NCBI GenBank assembly: GCA_009937615.1
Contig: JAACFB010000001.1
Span: 1-64,000, forward strand
Length of the DNA stretch: 64,000 nt
DNA from: Gammaproteobacteria bacterium
GTDB taxonomy: Bacteria; Pseudomonadota; Gammaproteobacteria; Steroidobacterales; Woeseiaceae
Direction: 5' to 3'
The notes under the pieces are model-generated. The model saw only the letters and a program-made list of their open reading frames with translations, had not been told where the DNA came from and did not search any database. Position numbers and translations under genes: made by a program. This document shows, one piece after another, positions 8,775 through 18,105 of the stretch; positions within the stretch are counted from its first letter, which is position 1, and each line of letters starts with the position of its first letter.

Positions 8775-10604
8775 ATGAGATTGTGCCGAGCAAGCTTCCA
8801 TATCCTACTCGCGCTTAATGTCGCACTGGCATTCGCGGTGCCCGCCCGCGCAGCAGAGTGGTCCTTCGATGGCGTCGAGCGCGTGGTGGCCATCAGCGAT
8901 ATTCACGGCGATTATGGGGCCATGGTCCGGACCCTGCAGAAAGCCAGCGTGCTCGACGACGAGCTGGCCTGGTCCGGCGGAAATACGCATCTCGTCATTG
9001 TCGGCGATATTGTCGATCGTGGCGCCGATTCGCGGGTTGCGATGGACCTGCTCATGCGCCTCGAGGATGAGGCGAACTCGGCCGGTGGCAAAGTCCATGT
9101 GCTGATCGGTAACCACGAGGCAATGAATCTGTCCGGTGATCTTCGCTACGTCACGAGCGAGGAGTATGCGGCCTTCGCCGGCGAAGAGCTGGCCGAAGAT
9201 CGTGAACATTGGTTCGAAGTATATGCCGCGCGGCGAGCTGGGGACGAACGCCCCGCAGAGGAACAGCGCGTACTCTTTGACCAGGATTTCCCAAAAGGGT
9301 TTTTTGCGCACCGCAAGGCGTTTGCGTCCGACGGCAAATACGGCAGCTGGCTGCTATCGAAGCCGGTAATTATCGTGATCAACGGCAATGCCTTCGTCCA
9401 CGGGGGCCTCTCGCCCATGATCGGCGAAATCGGACTGCAGGGGGTAAACGGGACCTTGCTGGGCGAGCTGGCCGACTACGTTAGTCATGTCGAGACACTC
9501 ATGGCCGCAGAATTGCTGCTCCCGAGCGATAGCTTTTATGACCACGCGAAGCTGGTTACGGGTTTTGCGGCGGCCTGGACGGCGAATCCCGATATAGTTG
9601 CGGCCATAGAAGGTGTAACACGTCTGAACGAATCGGCGCTGCAAGCCTTGGATGGACCGCTCTGGTATCGCGGCAACGTGGCGTGCAGCGCGGTCATCGA
9701 AATAGATCGGCTCAGCGCCTCACTCGACGCAATCGGTGCCGAGCGGGTAGTTATCGGCCACACGCCTACACCGGGGCGTCGCATCCTCGAGCGCTTCGAT
9801 GGCACCGTGATCGAGGTCGATACCGGCATGCTCAACAGCTATTACGAGGGCCGCGGAAATGCGCTGGTGATAGCTGACGGTCATATATCGAGCATTGATG
9901 AAGCCGGTGACGAAGTGAAAACGTTGTCGCCGCATCCTCGCAATGTTGGAAGGCGCCGAGGGGCGGAGCTGTCGGCCGAAGCGATAGAGAGTTTGCTCAG
10001 GGGTGGCGAGGTTATCGCGGCGAAAACCGTGGAAGCAGGCCAGGAAGTGCTGACGATCAGCGACGGTTCGCAAACCGTGGATGCCGTATTCATTGACCGT
10101 GCCGGACGAAATTTTTTTCCTGATGTGGCTGCCTACCGCCTCGATCGTCTGCTCGACCTCGACATGGTGCCGGTGACCGTGAAGCGGGAGATTGACGGTG
10201 ATGAAGGATCCCTGCAATTCCTGCCGTCGTCGATGACCAACGAGTTGCAGCGCAGCCAGAGCGGCACCGGCGGCGGCGCAATGTGCCCGCTCCCGATCCA
10301 GTGGGGCGCGATGATGGTTTTTGACGCGCTGATTTTCAACGAGGGACGCACTGCGGAAAATATCCGTTACGATCGGTCGAGCTGGCAGCTGATTCTTGCC
10401 GGGCACATGCGCACATTCGGCACGAGCAAATCGAGGCCTCCGCATTTGAAGGACCAGCAGCTCCCCGTAGGCCCGACCTGGCAGCGCGCTCTGTCGGCAC
10501 TTACGGAGGAACGTCTCGAGGCGGAACTCGGCGACGTGCTGGACCGCCGGCGATTGCGCGCACTGCTTGCGCGCCGGGACGCACTGATTGAGCCTGGGCA
10601 GTAG
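8775..10604 (+). CDS. Secreted PPP-type (Shewanella-like) metallophosphatase with long C-terminal extension
   Basis: A 609-residue protein. A signal peptide (residues 1-26, cleavage after ARA) precedes a calcineurin-like phosphoesterase domain. All metal-binding motifs are visible: SDIHGDY (41-47), GDIVDRG (77-83), GNHEAM (112-117), VHGGLSP and IGHTPTPG. This motif set belongs to the bacterial Shewanella-like branch of PPP phosphatases. After about residue 370 there is a further region of about 240 residues, with KTVEAGQEVLTISDG and a DRSSWQLILAGH segment, that is not part of the catalytic domain. The start at 8775 is chosen because it begins the signal peptide; the longer frame adds an unlikely leader. 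The substrate is unknown. Confidence 0.85.
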   Translation: MRLCRASFHILLALNVALAFAVPARAAEWSFDGVERVVAISDIHGDYGAMVRTLQKASVLDDELAWSGGNTHLVIVGDIVDRGADSRVAMDLLMRLEDEANSAGGKVHVLIGNHEAMNLSGDLRYVTSEEYAAFAGEELAEDREHWFEVYAARRAGDERPAEEQRVLFDQDFPKGFFAHRKAFASDGKYGSWLLSKPVIIVINGNAFVHGGLSPMIGEIGLQGVNGTLLGELADYVSHVETLMAAELLLPSDSFYDHAKLVTGFAAAWTANPDIVAAIEGVTRLNESALQALDGPLWYRGNVACSAVIEIDRLSASLDAIGAERVVIGHTPTPGRRILERFDGTVIEVDTGMLNSYYEGRGNALVIADGHISSIDEAGDEVKTLSPHPRNVGRRRGAELSAEAIESLLRGGEVIAAKTVEAGQEVLTISDGSQTVDAVFIDRAGRNFFPDVAAYRLDRLLDLDMVPVTVKREIDGDEGSLQFLPSSMTNELQRSQSGTGGGAMCPLPIQWGAMMVFDALIFNEGRTAENIRYDRSSWQLILAGHMRTFGTSKSRPPHLKDQQLPVGPTWQRALSALTEERLEAELGDVLDRRRLRALLARRDALIEPGQ

Positions 10605-10769
10605 CGGCCGCGCAGGCCGTCACCTAATCGAGTACCGGCCTATGCTCGATCCGTTGGCGCGCCGCGGGTACACCAGTAGTGCCGGAAAACTCGCCGGACG
10701 CCGCGACAGCGGCCGACTCAGCCTTCGTTTCTTCCACCACCTGAACCGGCGCAGCAGGCGGCAGGAACG

Positions 10770-10775
10770 TATAAT
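10770..10775 (+). promoter_or_regulatory. Candidate -10 element for the purine catabolic operon
   Basis: A perfect TATAAT lies 44 nt upstream of the uraH ATG, in the 215-bp gap after the phosphatase gene. No convincing -35 is seen at 16-18 bp, so an activator may be needed. Nothing else stands out in the gap (10605-10819). Confidence 0.4.
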
Positions 10776-10819
10776 GTTTGCGCCGCTGCGAGCCGGCACC
10801 GAAATCAACTGGGGAAGCC

Positions 10820-11167
10820 ATGGGACGCCTGACGACACATGTACTTGATACGGCTAACGGCAAACCTGCCGGTAACGTCGACGTCAGGCTGTACGCTCTC
10901 GGCGGTGGACGAGAGCTCCTGGCTTCAGGCGTAACCAACGATGATGGCCGGACCGATGCACCGTTACTTGACGGTGCTGACGTGCGGACCGGCAGGTACG
11001 AGCTCGAGTTCGACATCGGTCGCTACTTCGCCCGCGAGGGACACGTGCCGTCCAAGCCCGCGTTTCTCGAAACCGTCGTCGTTCGGTTCGGAATGAGTGC
11101 TGACGAGCACTATCACGTGCCGTTGCTCGTATCGCCGTGGAGCTATTCAACGTACAGGGGCAGCTGA
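10820..11167 (+). CDS. uraH: 5-hydroxyisourate hydrolase (transthyretin-like)
   Basis: A 115-residue transthyretin-like enzyme that opens 5-hydroxyisourate, the unstable first product of urate oxidation, to OHCU. The family N-terminal signature TTHVLDTANGKPA with the catalytic His, and the C-terminal SPWSYSTYRGS ending in YRGS, are both present. The ATG at 10820 follows GGGGAAG and fits the family start; longer frames do not. It is the first gene of a ten-gene purine operon, followed 5 bp later by xdhA. UraD and PuuD, which flank this step in the pathway, are encoded downstream in the same operon. Confidence 0.95.
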   Translation: MGRLTTHVLDTANGKPAGNVDVRLYALGGGRELLASGVTNDDGRTDAPLLDGADVRTGRYELEFDIGRYFAREGHVPSKPAFLETVVVRFGMSADEHYHVPLLVSPWSYSTYRGS

Positions 11168-11172
11168 CTGCC

Positions 11173-12672
11173 ATGAGCCGGGCGCGCATTGACGATAACA
11201 CGGTTCGATTCGTGCTCGATGGAGAGACGATCGAGCTGCGCGACGTGGCTCCCACGCGAACGGTGCTGCAGTTTTTGCGTGAAGATCTGTATCGCACGGG
11301 TACTAAAGAAGGCTGTGCGGAGGGTGACTGTGGTGCCTGCACGGTCGTCATTGCGGAAATCGACCGGGCTGATGATGGGCTCGCCTTGCGCGCCGTGAAC
11401 GCCTGCATCCAATTTCTGCCCACGCTGGACGGCAAGGAGTTGATAACGGTTGAAAGCCTGACGGGGCCGGGCGGCAACCTGCATCCGGTTCAGCAGGCGA
11501 TGGTGGACTGTCACGGCTCCCAGTGCGGGTTCTGCACGCCCGGGTTCGTGATGTCCCTGTTTGCACTGTATAAGACCAACCCCGAACCCACACGCGTCGA
11601 GATTGACGATGCGCTGGCCGGGAATCTTTGTCGCTGCACCGGGTACCGGCCGATTATTGCGGCGGCTCGATCGATGTACGATCTGGGTGCCGAGGCTGAT
11701 GACTGGATGCGGCAACCCGTGAATGGCCCGGCCGATACCGGCCCGCGCGTCGAGCGGCTGCGCAGTTTGAGCCGTGACAAAGACCTGGAATTGCATAATG
11801 GAAGCGGGCATTTTTATGCGCCTTCGAGCAGCGGCGCGCTGGCCGCGCTGTTAGCGAAGAACCCTGATGCAACGATTCTGGCCGGTGGCACCGACGTCGG
11901 TCTGTGGGTGACCAAACAGCATCGGGAATTGAAAACGATCATCTATACGGGGCGTGTGGCGGAGCTTAGCGACATCGAGGTGACTTCGCGTTATATCGAG
12001 ATCGGCTCTGCTGTCACCTTAACCGATGCCATGCATACGATCGTGAGGCGTTACCCTGGTCTCGATGAGGTGTTCAGGCGCTTTGCCTCGCCGCCAATAC
12101 GCAATGCCGGTACCCTCGGCGGCAACATCGCCAACGGTTCCCCGATCGGCGACTCGATGCCCGCGCTGATCGCGGCGGATACATCTTTAATCCTGCGCTC
12201 TGCCGACGGCGCTCGGGAAGTTGCGCTGGACGACTTCTATCATGACTACCAGGTCAACGATCTCAGGCCCGGTGAGTTCATCGAAGTGATCCGCATCCCG
12301 TTGCCGGGAAAGAATACGATCTTGCGCAGCCATAAATTATCGAAACGTTTTGACCAGGATATCTCGGCCGTCTGCACGGCTTATCGGCTCGAACTCGACG
12401 GCGACCGGGTGCAGTCGTTTCGCATGGCTTGCGGTGGCTTGGCAGCGACGGTCATGCGGGCGCGCCGTTGCGAAGCCGCGATCACGGCCGCGTGCTGGAA
12501 TGAAGAAACGGTCGAGAACGCCGCCCGGGCCCTGGCAGAGGACTTTACGCCGATTACGGATATGCGGGCGTCGGCCAATTACAGGCTTCGCGGTGCGCAA
12601 AACCTGTTACGGCGCTTCTACCTCGAAACGCGCGGCGACATTGCGGAGACGGTCTACAGCTATGGACGCTGA
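11173..12672 (+). CDS. xdhA: Xanthine dehydrogenase small subunit (FeS and FAD)
   Basis: A 499-residue subunit carrying the electron-transfer centres of xanthine dehydrogenase. The N-terminal plant-type [2Fe-2S] site is seen in EGCAEGDCGACTVV. The second [2Fe-2S] site uses SQCGFCTPGFVMSL and CRCTGYRPI. The FAD-binding domain has ILAGGTDVGLWV and RNAGTLGGNIANGSPIGD, followed by a CO-dehydrogenase flavoprotein C-terminal domain. The ATG at 11173 gives the canonical N-terminus. The 3' end overlaps xdhB by 11 bp. With XdhB it oxidises hypoxanthine and xanthine to urate, most likely with NAD+. Confidence 0.96.
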   Translation: MSRARIDDNTVRFVLDGETIELRDVAPTRTVLQFLREDLYRTGTKEGCAEGDCGACTVVIAEIDRADDGLALRAVNACIQFLPTLDGKELITVESLTGPGGNLHPVQQAMVDCHGSQCGFCTPGFVMSLFALYKTNPEPTRVEIDDALAGNLCRCTGYRPIIAAARSMYDLGAEADDWMRQPVNGPADTGPRVERLRSLSRDKDLELHNGSGHFYAPSSSGALAALLAKNPDATILAGGTDVGLWVTKQHRELKTIIYTGRVAELSDIEVTSRYIEIGSAVTLTDAMHTIVRRYPGLDEVFRRFASPPIRNAGTLGGNIANGSPIGDSMPALIAADTSLILRSADGAREVALDDFYHDYQVNDLRPGEFIEVIRIPLPGKNTILRSHKLSKRFDQDISAVCTAYRLELDGDRVQSFRMACGGLAATVMRARRCEAAITAACWNEETVENAARALAEDFTPITDMRASANYRLRGAQNLLRRFYLETRGDIAETVYSYGR

Positions 12673-14977
12673 AACGGACTCCCGGGCAGCAGCCGGACGC
12701 GCAGCGGTCGGCAGGCCGCTGTCTCACGACAGCGCGCACCTGCATGTCAGCGGTACGGCTGCCTACACCGACGATCTGCCCGAGCCCCGAGGTCTGCTGC
12801 ATCTTGCGGTCGGCATGAGTACGGAGGCGCACGCGCGTGTCCGGAACATCGATTTGGGTGACGTGCTGGCGGCGCCCGGGGTCGTCGACGTCTGTGTCGC
12901 AGCCGACATTCCAGGCGTTAACAATTGCGGTCCGATCGTCGCCGACGAGGCGATACTCGCGCCTGGGGAGGTCAGCTACGTCGGTCAGGCGATGTTTGTG
13001 GTCGCCGCGGACACCGTGGAGGCCGCTCGCAAAGCGGCACGACTCGCTAAGGTTGACTACGAACGCCTGGACGCCATCCTTGATCCGCTGACCGCGGTCG
13101 AAAAAGAATCGTTTGTGCTGCCGAGCGAAACGATCAACCGTGGCGAGCCGCAACGGGCACTCGCCGACTCTCCGCATCGCGTGCAGCGCCGCCTCGAACT
13201 CGGCGGGCAGGACCAGTTTTATCTTGAAGGTCAGATTGCGATGGTCGTGCCGCAGGAAGACAGCGGCTTGCTGGTTTACAGTTCGACACAGCATCCCGAT
13301 GAGGTTCAGCACCTTGTTGCGCACGCAACTGCCCGTTCTGCAAAGGATGTGGTCTGTGTCTGCCGGCGCATGGGTGGCGCTTTCGGCGGCAAGGAAAGCC
13401 AGGCGGCGACTATTGCCTGCATCGCCGCGGTCATGTGCGTGAAGACGGGTCGCGCGTGCAAATTGAGATTGGATCGCGATGACGACATGATCATGACCGG
13501 CAAGCGACACGATTTTGTGATCGACTACGACGTCGGTTTCGATGACGCGGGCAGAATCCTTGCCGTCGACTTCATGTTCGCATCACGCTGCGGCATTTCC
13601 GCCGACCTGTCGGGCCCGGTCAACGACCGCACGATGTTTCATTGCGATAACGCCTACTACCTGGAAAACGTGCATATCCTGTCGCACCGCTGCAAGACAA
13701 ACACCGTGTCAAATACGGCATTCCGCGGATTTGGCGGACCGCAGGGCATGTATGCGATCGAGTATGCGATCGATGACATCGCCAGGTTTCTCAAGAAAGA
13801 CCCGCTCGAAGTGAGACGCCGTAACTTCTACGGTATCGGCGAGCGCGACGTCACCCAGTACGGCCAGAAGATCGAAGACAATATAATCCACGACATCGTC
13901 GACCGGCTGGAGGCTGACTCGGACTATCAGGATCGCCGCCGCGAACTGCGCGAATTCAATGCCACGAGCCCCGTGCTCAAGCGCGGCATTGCGCTGACAC
14001 CGGTCAAGTTCGGCATTTCCTTCACCGCGACTCACCTGAACCAGGCTGGCGCGCTCGTGCATGTATACAAAGACGGGACAGTGCACCTGAATCACGGCGG
14101 CACGGAGATGGGGCAGGGGCTGTTCATCAAGGTGGCGCAGGTCGTCGCCGACGAACTCCAGATCGATATCGGCCGGATCCGAATCAACGCGGCGGATACG
14201 AGCAAGGTGCCAAACGCGTCGGCGACCGCGGCATCGAGCGGTTCGGACATGAACGGCAAAGCGGCACAAATCGCTGCCGCGAAAATACGCGGCCGCCTGA
14301 CGGAGTTCGCGGCGCGGCATTTTGCGGTGGCCGAAAGCGCCGTCGAGTTCCATGCCGGGCGGGTCACCGCCGGCGAAGTGACGCTTAGCTTCGAGGAACT
14401 GGTGCAGCTGGCGTGGTTCGACCGGGTGTCATTGTCTGCGACGGGCTTTTATAAAACGCCAAAGATTCACTACGAACGCGAGAGTTTCAGTGGCAGGCCA
14501 TTCTTCTACTATGCCTATGGTGCAGCCGTGTCTGAGGTCGTTGTCGACACGTTGACGGGGGAACATCGGATTCTGCGCGTGGACATCGTGCACGACTGCG
14601 GTGACTCACTGAACCCGGCGATGGACCTCGGCCAGATCGAAGGCGGTTTCATCCAGGGTGCCGGGTGGCTGACAACCGAAGAGCTCTGGTGGAACGAGGC
14701 CGGCGAACTCAAGACGCATGCGCCGTCCACCTATAAGATCCCGACATGCTCGGATTTGCCGCCGGATTTCCGGGTGCAGATGCTGCAAAATTCGGCTAAC
14801 CGTGAGGACACGATCTATCGATCCAAGGCTGTCGGCGAGCCTCCGCTGATGCTCGGGATCTCCGTGTTTCATGCCATTCGTGACGCGATCGCCAGCGACG
14901 CGCGGCCCCTGCCGGATCTGCAGGCGCCGGCGACTCCGGAAGCGGTTATGCGCGCGCTGGGGGACGAGACACCGTGA
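12662..14977 (+). CDS. xdhB: Xanthine dehydrogenase molybdenum-binding large subunit
   Basis: The 771-residue molybdopterin subunit. Motifs of the family in order are SGTAAYTDD, GGAFGGKESQ, FRGFGGPQG (with the substrate-binding Arg), GGTEMGQGLF, SGSDMNGKA and KAVGEPPLMLG, where the Glu is the active-site base of xanthine dehydrogenases. The ATG at 12662 overlaps the xdhA end and yields the usual subunit length; a much longer upstream frame is an out-of-frame reading of xdhA. The stop overlaps the xdhC GTG start by 4 bp, so subunits and maturation factor are translationally coupled. Confidence 0.96.
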   Translation: MDAETDSRAAAGRAAVGRPLSHDSAHLHVSGTAAYTDDLPEPRGLLHLAVGMSTEAHARVRNIDLGDVLAAPGVVDVCVAADIPGVNNCGPIVADEAILAPGEVSYVGQAMFVVAADTVEAARKAARLAKVDYERLDAILDPLTAVEKESFVLPSETINRGEPQRALADSPHRVQRRLELGGQDQFYLEGQIAMVVPQEDSGLLVYSSTQHPDEVQHLVAHATARSAKDVVCVCRRMGGAFGGKESQAATIACIAAVMCVKTGRACKLRLDRDDDMIMTGKRHDFVIDYDVGFDDAGRILAVDFMFASRCGISADLSGPVNDRTMFHCDNAYYLENVHILSHRCKTNTVSNTAFRGFGGPQGMYAIEYAIDDIARFLKKDPLEVRRRNFYGIGERDVTQYGQKIEDNIIHDIVDRLEADSDYQDRRRELREFNATSPVLKRGIALTPVKFGISFTATHLNQAGALVHVYKDGTVHLNHGGTEMGQGLFIKVAQVVADELQIDIGRIRINAADTSKVPNASATAASSGSDMNGKAAQIAAAKIRGRLTEFAARHFAVAESAVEFHAGRVTAGEVTLSFEELVQLAWFDRVSLSATGFYKTPKIHYERESFSGRPFFYYAYGAAVSEVVVDTLTGEHRILRVDIVHDCGDSLNPAMDLGQIEGGFIQGAGWLTTEELWWNEAGELKTHAPSTYKIPTCSDLPPDFRVQMLQNSANREDTIYRSKAVGEPPLMLGISVFHAIRDAIASDARPLPDLQAPATPEAVMRALGDETP

Positions 14978-16011
14978 ATGAGTGGATCGCTGAACTGTCG
15001 GATCTGACAGCTGCGGGTGAGAGCGTGGTCGTCGTGACGATTGCGGGCATTCGCGGTTCAGCTCCGCGCGAAGTCGGGGCCAAGATGATTGTCACGGCAG
15101 CTGAAACGCTGGGCACGATAGGCGGTGGTCAGCTCGAATTTCAGTGCACGCGAGTCGCGTGCGAAATGCTGGGCGATGACGGCAGCCCGACACTGCGCAC
15201 GTTTCCGCTGGGCGCATCGATGGGCCAGTGTTGCGGCGGCGTCGTCGATGTATTGTTCGAGCCGATGGCCGCTCAGCTGCCTGGCTGGCTGCGTGATTTG
15301 CACGCGCTGCACGGGCAGCGCGTACCCGCCGTTTTGTGCACCCACATCGGCGGCCGCAACGAAAAGTTCGTCGCCGCTGCCGACACCTTGTGCGGCCTCA
15401 CCGCAGAAGCCGGCATCGTTTCGCAGGCGCGAAGGTGCCTGGTGGACGGCCTCGAAGCGCACCGCGATGGGGACTGGTTCCTCGAACCGGCTGTCAGCAG
15501 CGACTTCAATATCGCCGTCTTCGGCGCCGGGCACGTCGGCTCTGCCGTTGTCAGAACGCTGGCTGCGCTCGAGTGCAATGTTCGCTGGATAGACAGTCGC
15601 CGTAATATTTTTCGCACCACGCCGGCCAATGTGCGTGCGATCGAGAGCAAGGACCCCGTAATGGAAGTGGCCGCGATGCCGCCCGCTAGCTGTTATCTCG
15701 TGATGACGCACAGTCACCCGCTCGATTTCGAGATTTGCGAGCGTATCCTGCAACGCGGGGACGCAATCTACTGTGGTCTTATCGGCTCGCAGTCGAAGCG
15801 CAGGCGCTTTGAAAAACGGCTGCTCGCCCAGGGCATGTTGCAGAGCGTATTGGACAGTCTCGTTTGCCCGATAGGCATCGAGGGCATTAGCGGCAAGAAA
15901 CCGGCCGAGATTGCCGTGGCCGCCGCCGCCGAGGTGCTGCGCGCCTATGAATTCAGCACGCGTAATGCTGGCGCAGAGTACTCTGATAACGTCTATTCGA
16001 TGAAGAGATAG
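14974..16011 (+). CDS. xdhC: Xanthine dehydrogenase accessory factor XdhC
   Basis: A 345-residue protein with two XdhC/CoxI domains. The N-terminal part has GIRGSAPREVGAKMIV and TIGGGQLEF; the C-terminal Rossmann part has NIAVFGAGHVGSAVV, MTHSHPLDFEI, YCGLIGSQSKRRRF and GISGKKPAEIAVA. XdhC binds molybdopterin cofactor, has it sulfurated, and inserts it into XdhB. Translation starts at GTG 14974 within the xdhB stop (GTGA), and the next gene, puuD, begins 1 bp after its stop. This order, xdhABC, is the classic one. Confidence 0.94.
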   Translation: MNEWIAELSDLTAAGESVVVVTIAGIRGSAPREVGAKMIVTAAETLGTIGGGQLEFQCTRVACEMLGDDGSPTLRTFPLGASMGQCCGGVVDVLFEPMAAQLPGWLRDLHALHGQRVPAVLCTHIGGRNEKFVAAADTLCGLTAEAGIVSQARRCLVDGLEAHRDGDWFLEPAVSSDFNIAVFGAGHVGSAVVRTLAALECNVRWIDSRRNIFRTTPANVRAIESKDPVMEVAAMPPASCYLVMTHSHPLDFEICERILQRGDAIYCGLIGSQSKRRRFEKRLLAQGMLQSVLDSLVCPIGIEGISGKKPAEIAVAAAAEVLRAYEFSTRNAGAEYSDNVYSMKR

Positions 16012-16012
16012 T

Positions 16013-17200
16013 ATGGAAGCGTATATCGTCGACTGGCTCAATCTGCTCGCGCGCTGGCTGCACTTCATCGCCGGCATAGCGTGGATCGGCTCGTCGTTTT
16101 ATTTTATCTGGCTAGACGATCATCTCGAGCCGCCGCGATCGGCGGACGATGAACAAAAAGGGGTTGGTGGCGAGGTCTGGTCGGTGCACGGTGGCGGCTT
16201 TTACCACGCGCAGAAATACCGGGTTGCACCGCCCGAACTGCCCGAGACGCTGCACTGGTTCAAGTGGGAAGCTTATACGACCTGGCTGTCGGGCATGTTC
16301 CTGCTGATTCTCGTTTACTGGTATGGCGCCGAGATCTACCTGATCGATCCGGCTGTAGCCGACCTGACGCCGGCTGCGGCGGTTTCGCTGGCGGCGGCAT
16401 TCATCGTCGGCGGCTGGTTCGTCTACGACCTGTTGTGCAGATCCCGAATCGGCAACAACGATGCGCTCCTCGGCGGCGTGCTGCTTGTCCTCGTTGCGGT
16501 CCTCGCCTGGGGTCTCTGCCAGCTGTTTGGCGGCCGCGGGGCCTATATCCACTTCGGCGTCGTGCTCGGTACGATCATGGTTGCGAACGTGTTCTTCATG
16601 ATCATCCCGGGTCAGCGCCAGATGGTCGCCGCGGCCGGGCGCGGTGAGGCGCCTGACCCGGCGCCCGGTATTCGCGCCAAGCAACGCTCGGTGCATAACA
16701 CGTACTTTACGCTGCCGGTGCTGTTCGTCATGACGAGCAACCACTACGCAATGACCTACAACCACGAATACAACTGGCTGATACTGATCGCGATAACGGT
16801 GGCAGGCGCGCTGATACGCAGCTATTTCGTTGCTCGCCACAAGGGTGATGCATCGCTGGTGCCGATGATCATCGCGGCAGCTCTGCTGGCGGGCGTTGCC
16901 GTAGTGATGCTGCCGCGCCCGGGCGCGGTCTCCGGCGAGTCTGTGGCGTTCGCCGACGTTCGCTCGGTCGTGCAGCAGCGTTGCGCGGGCTGCCATTCGA
17001 GCGAGCCGACGGATCCGGCATTTCCGGCGGCGCCCGGCGGCGTCATCCTGGATACGGATGCACAGATCCTCACTGAAGCCCAGCGCATCCATCAGCAAAC
17101 CGTCGTGACGCGTGTCATGCCGATAGGCAACCTGACCGGTATCAGCGAGGAAGAGCGAGCATTGCTCGATCGTTGGTACCGAGATATGGCGGGCGATTGA
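16013..17200 (+). CDS. puuD: Membrane urate hydroxylase with C-terminal cytochrome c (PuuD)
   Basis: A 395-residue protein made of an N-terminal multi-helix membrane domain (about eight segments within residues 5-305; opening WLNLLARWLHFIAGIAWIGS) and a C-terminal cytochrome c domain with one heme motif, RCAGCHSS, at about residues 323-330 and a likely distal Met in RVMPIGN. This is the PuuD type of urate oxidase, which passes electrons from urate to the respiratory chain rather than to O2 with H2O2 release. It sits between the xdh genes and the enzymes for the later steps, and no soluble uricase is seen. Its stop overlaps the puuE ATG by one base. Confidence 0.93.
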   Translation: MEAYIVDWLNLLARWLHFIAGIAWIGSSFYFIWLDDHLEPPRSADDEQKGVGGEVWSVHGGGFYHAQKYRVAPPELPETLHWFKWEAYTTWLSGMFLLILVYWYGAEIYLIDPAVADLTPAAAVSLAAAFIVGGWFVYDLLCRSRIGNNDALLGGVLLVLVAVLAWGLCQLFGGRGAYIHFGVVLGTIMVANVFFMIIPGQRQMVAAAGRGEAPDPAPGIRAKQRSVHNTYFTLPVLFVMTSNHYAMTYNHEYNWLILIAITVAGALIRSYFVARHKGDASLVPMIIAAALLAGVAVVMLPRPGAVSGESVAFADVRSVVQQRCAGCHSSEPTDPAFPAAPGGVILDTDAQILTEAQRIHQQTVVTRVMPIGNLTGISEEERALLDRWYRDMAGD

Positions 17201-18105
17201 TGGCCGACGATACATATCCAAGGGACCTTCGCGGTTACGGCGAGCAGCCGCCTGCGGCCGCCTGGCCGGGTGATGCCCGCATCGCCGTTCAATTCGTCAT
17301 CAACTACGAGGAGGGTGCCGAGAACTGCATTCTGCATGGCGATCCTGCCTCCGAAGCTTTTCTTTCCGACATCGTCGGTGCGACACCGATCGTTAACCAG
17401 CGGCACATGAACATGGAGTCGCTTTATGAATACGGCGCGCGGACCGGTTTCTGGCGCCTGCACCGCCTGTTCTGCGAACGTAACCTGCCGGTCACGGTCT
17501 TCGGCGTCGCGATGGCTTTGCAGCGCAACCCGGAAGCCGTGGCCGCAATGCTGGCGGCCGGCTGGGAGATCGCCAGTCACGGTTATCGCTGGATTGACTA
17601 TCAGGCCGTCGACGAGGCAACCGAACGCGATCACCTGCAGCGTGCCATCGAAATTCATACCCGCGTTACGGGTACGCGGCCACGCGGTTGGTACCTCGGA
17701 CGTTGCAGTCCGCAGAGCCATCGGCTCGTGGCGCTCGAGGGAGGGTTCACCTACAGCGCTGACAGCTATGCCGATGATCTGCCGTACTGGGATTACTCGT
17801 ACGAGACGCCGCAGCTCATGGTGCCGTATACCCTTGATGCCAACGACATGCGTTTCGCCACGCCGCAGGGATTCAACTCCGGCCAGCAGTTCTATGAGTA
17901 CCTAAAAGATACTTTTGACGTCCTGCACGCGGAAGGCTCGCGCATGATGTCGGTAGGGCTGCACTGCCGGTTGGCCGGGCGGCCGGGTCGCGCGGCCGCC
18001 GTTGCCCGTTTCCTGGACTACGTCGGAGAACACGCCGACGCCTGGGTTACGACCCGCATCGCCATCGCCGAACACTGGCGCGAACGGCATCCGGCGGCAT
18101 CCTGA
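17200..18105 (+). CDS. puuE: Allantoinase of the polysaccharide deacetylase family (PuuE)
   Basis: A 301-residue NodB-fold protein: YPRDLRGYGEQPP, FVINYEEGAENCILHGD, ASHGYRWIDYQ and GWYLGRCSPQSHRL are typical of PuuE, a metal-independent allantoinase that hydrolyses allantoin to allantoate and is unrelated to amidohydrolase-type allantoinases. The ATG at 17200 overlaps the puuD stop (TGATG), and the stop overlaps the uraD ATG in the same way. Context supports the allantoinase call over a sugar deacetylase. Confidence 0.94.
   Translation: MADDTYPRDLRGYGEQPPAAAWPGDARIAVQFVINYEEGAENCILHGDPASEAFLSDIVGATPIVNQRHMNMESLYEYGARTGFWRLHRLFCERNLPVTVFGVAMALQRNPEAVAAMLAAGWEIASHGYRWIDYQAVDEATERDHLQRAIEIHTRVTGTRPRGWYLGRCSPQSHRLVALEGGFTYSADSYADDLPYWDYSYETPQLMVPYTLDANDMRFATPQGFNSGQQFYEYLKDTFDVLHAEGSRMMSVGLHCRLAGRPGRAAAVARFLDYVGEHADAWVTTRIAIAEHWRERHPAAS

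Noticed and set aside
10588-10848. Short frames on both strands between the phosphatase gene and uraH
   Set aside because: Composition is Arg/Pro-rich in the manner of non-coding high-GC DNA, and the region contains the likely uraH promoter.
16112-17221. A 369-codon open frame antisense to puuD
   Set aside because: Arg/His-rich shadow with no recognisable motif, while the plus strand encodes a clear PuuD with heme motif.
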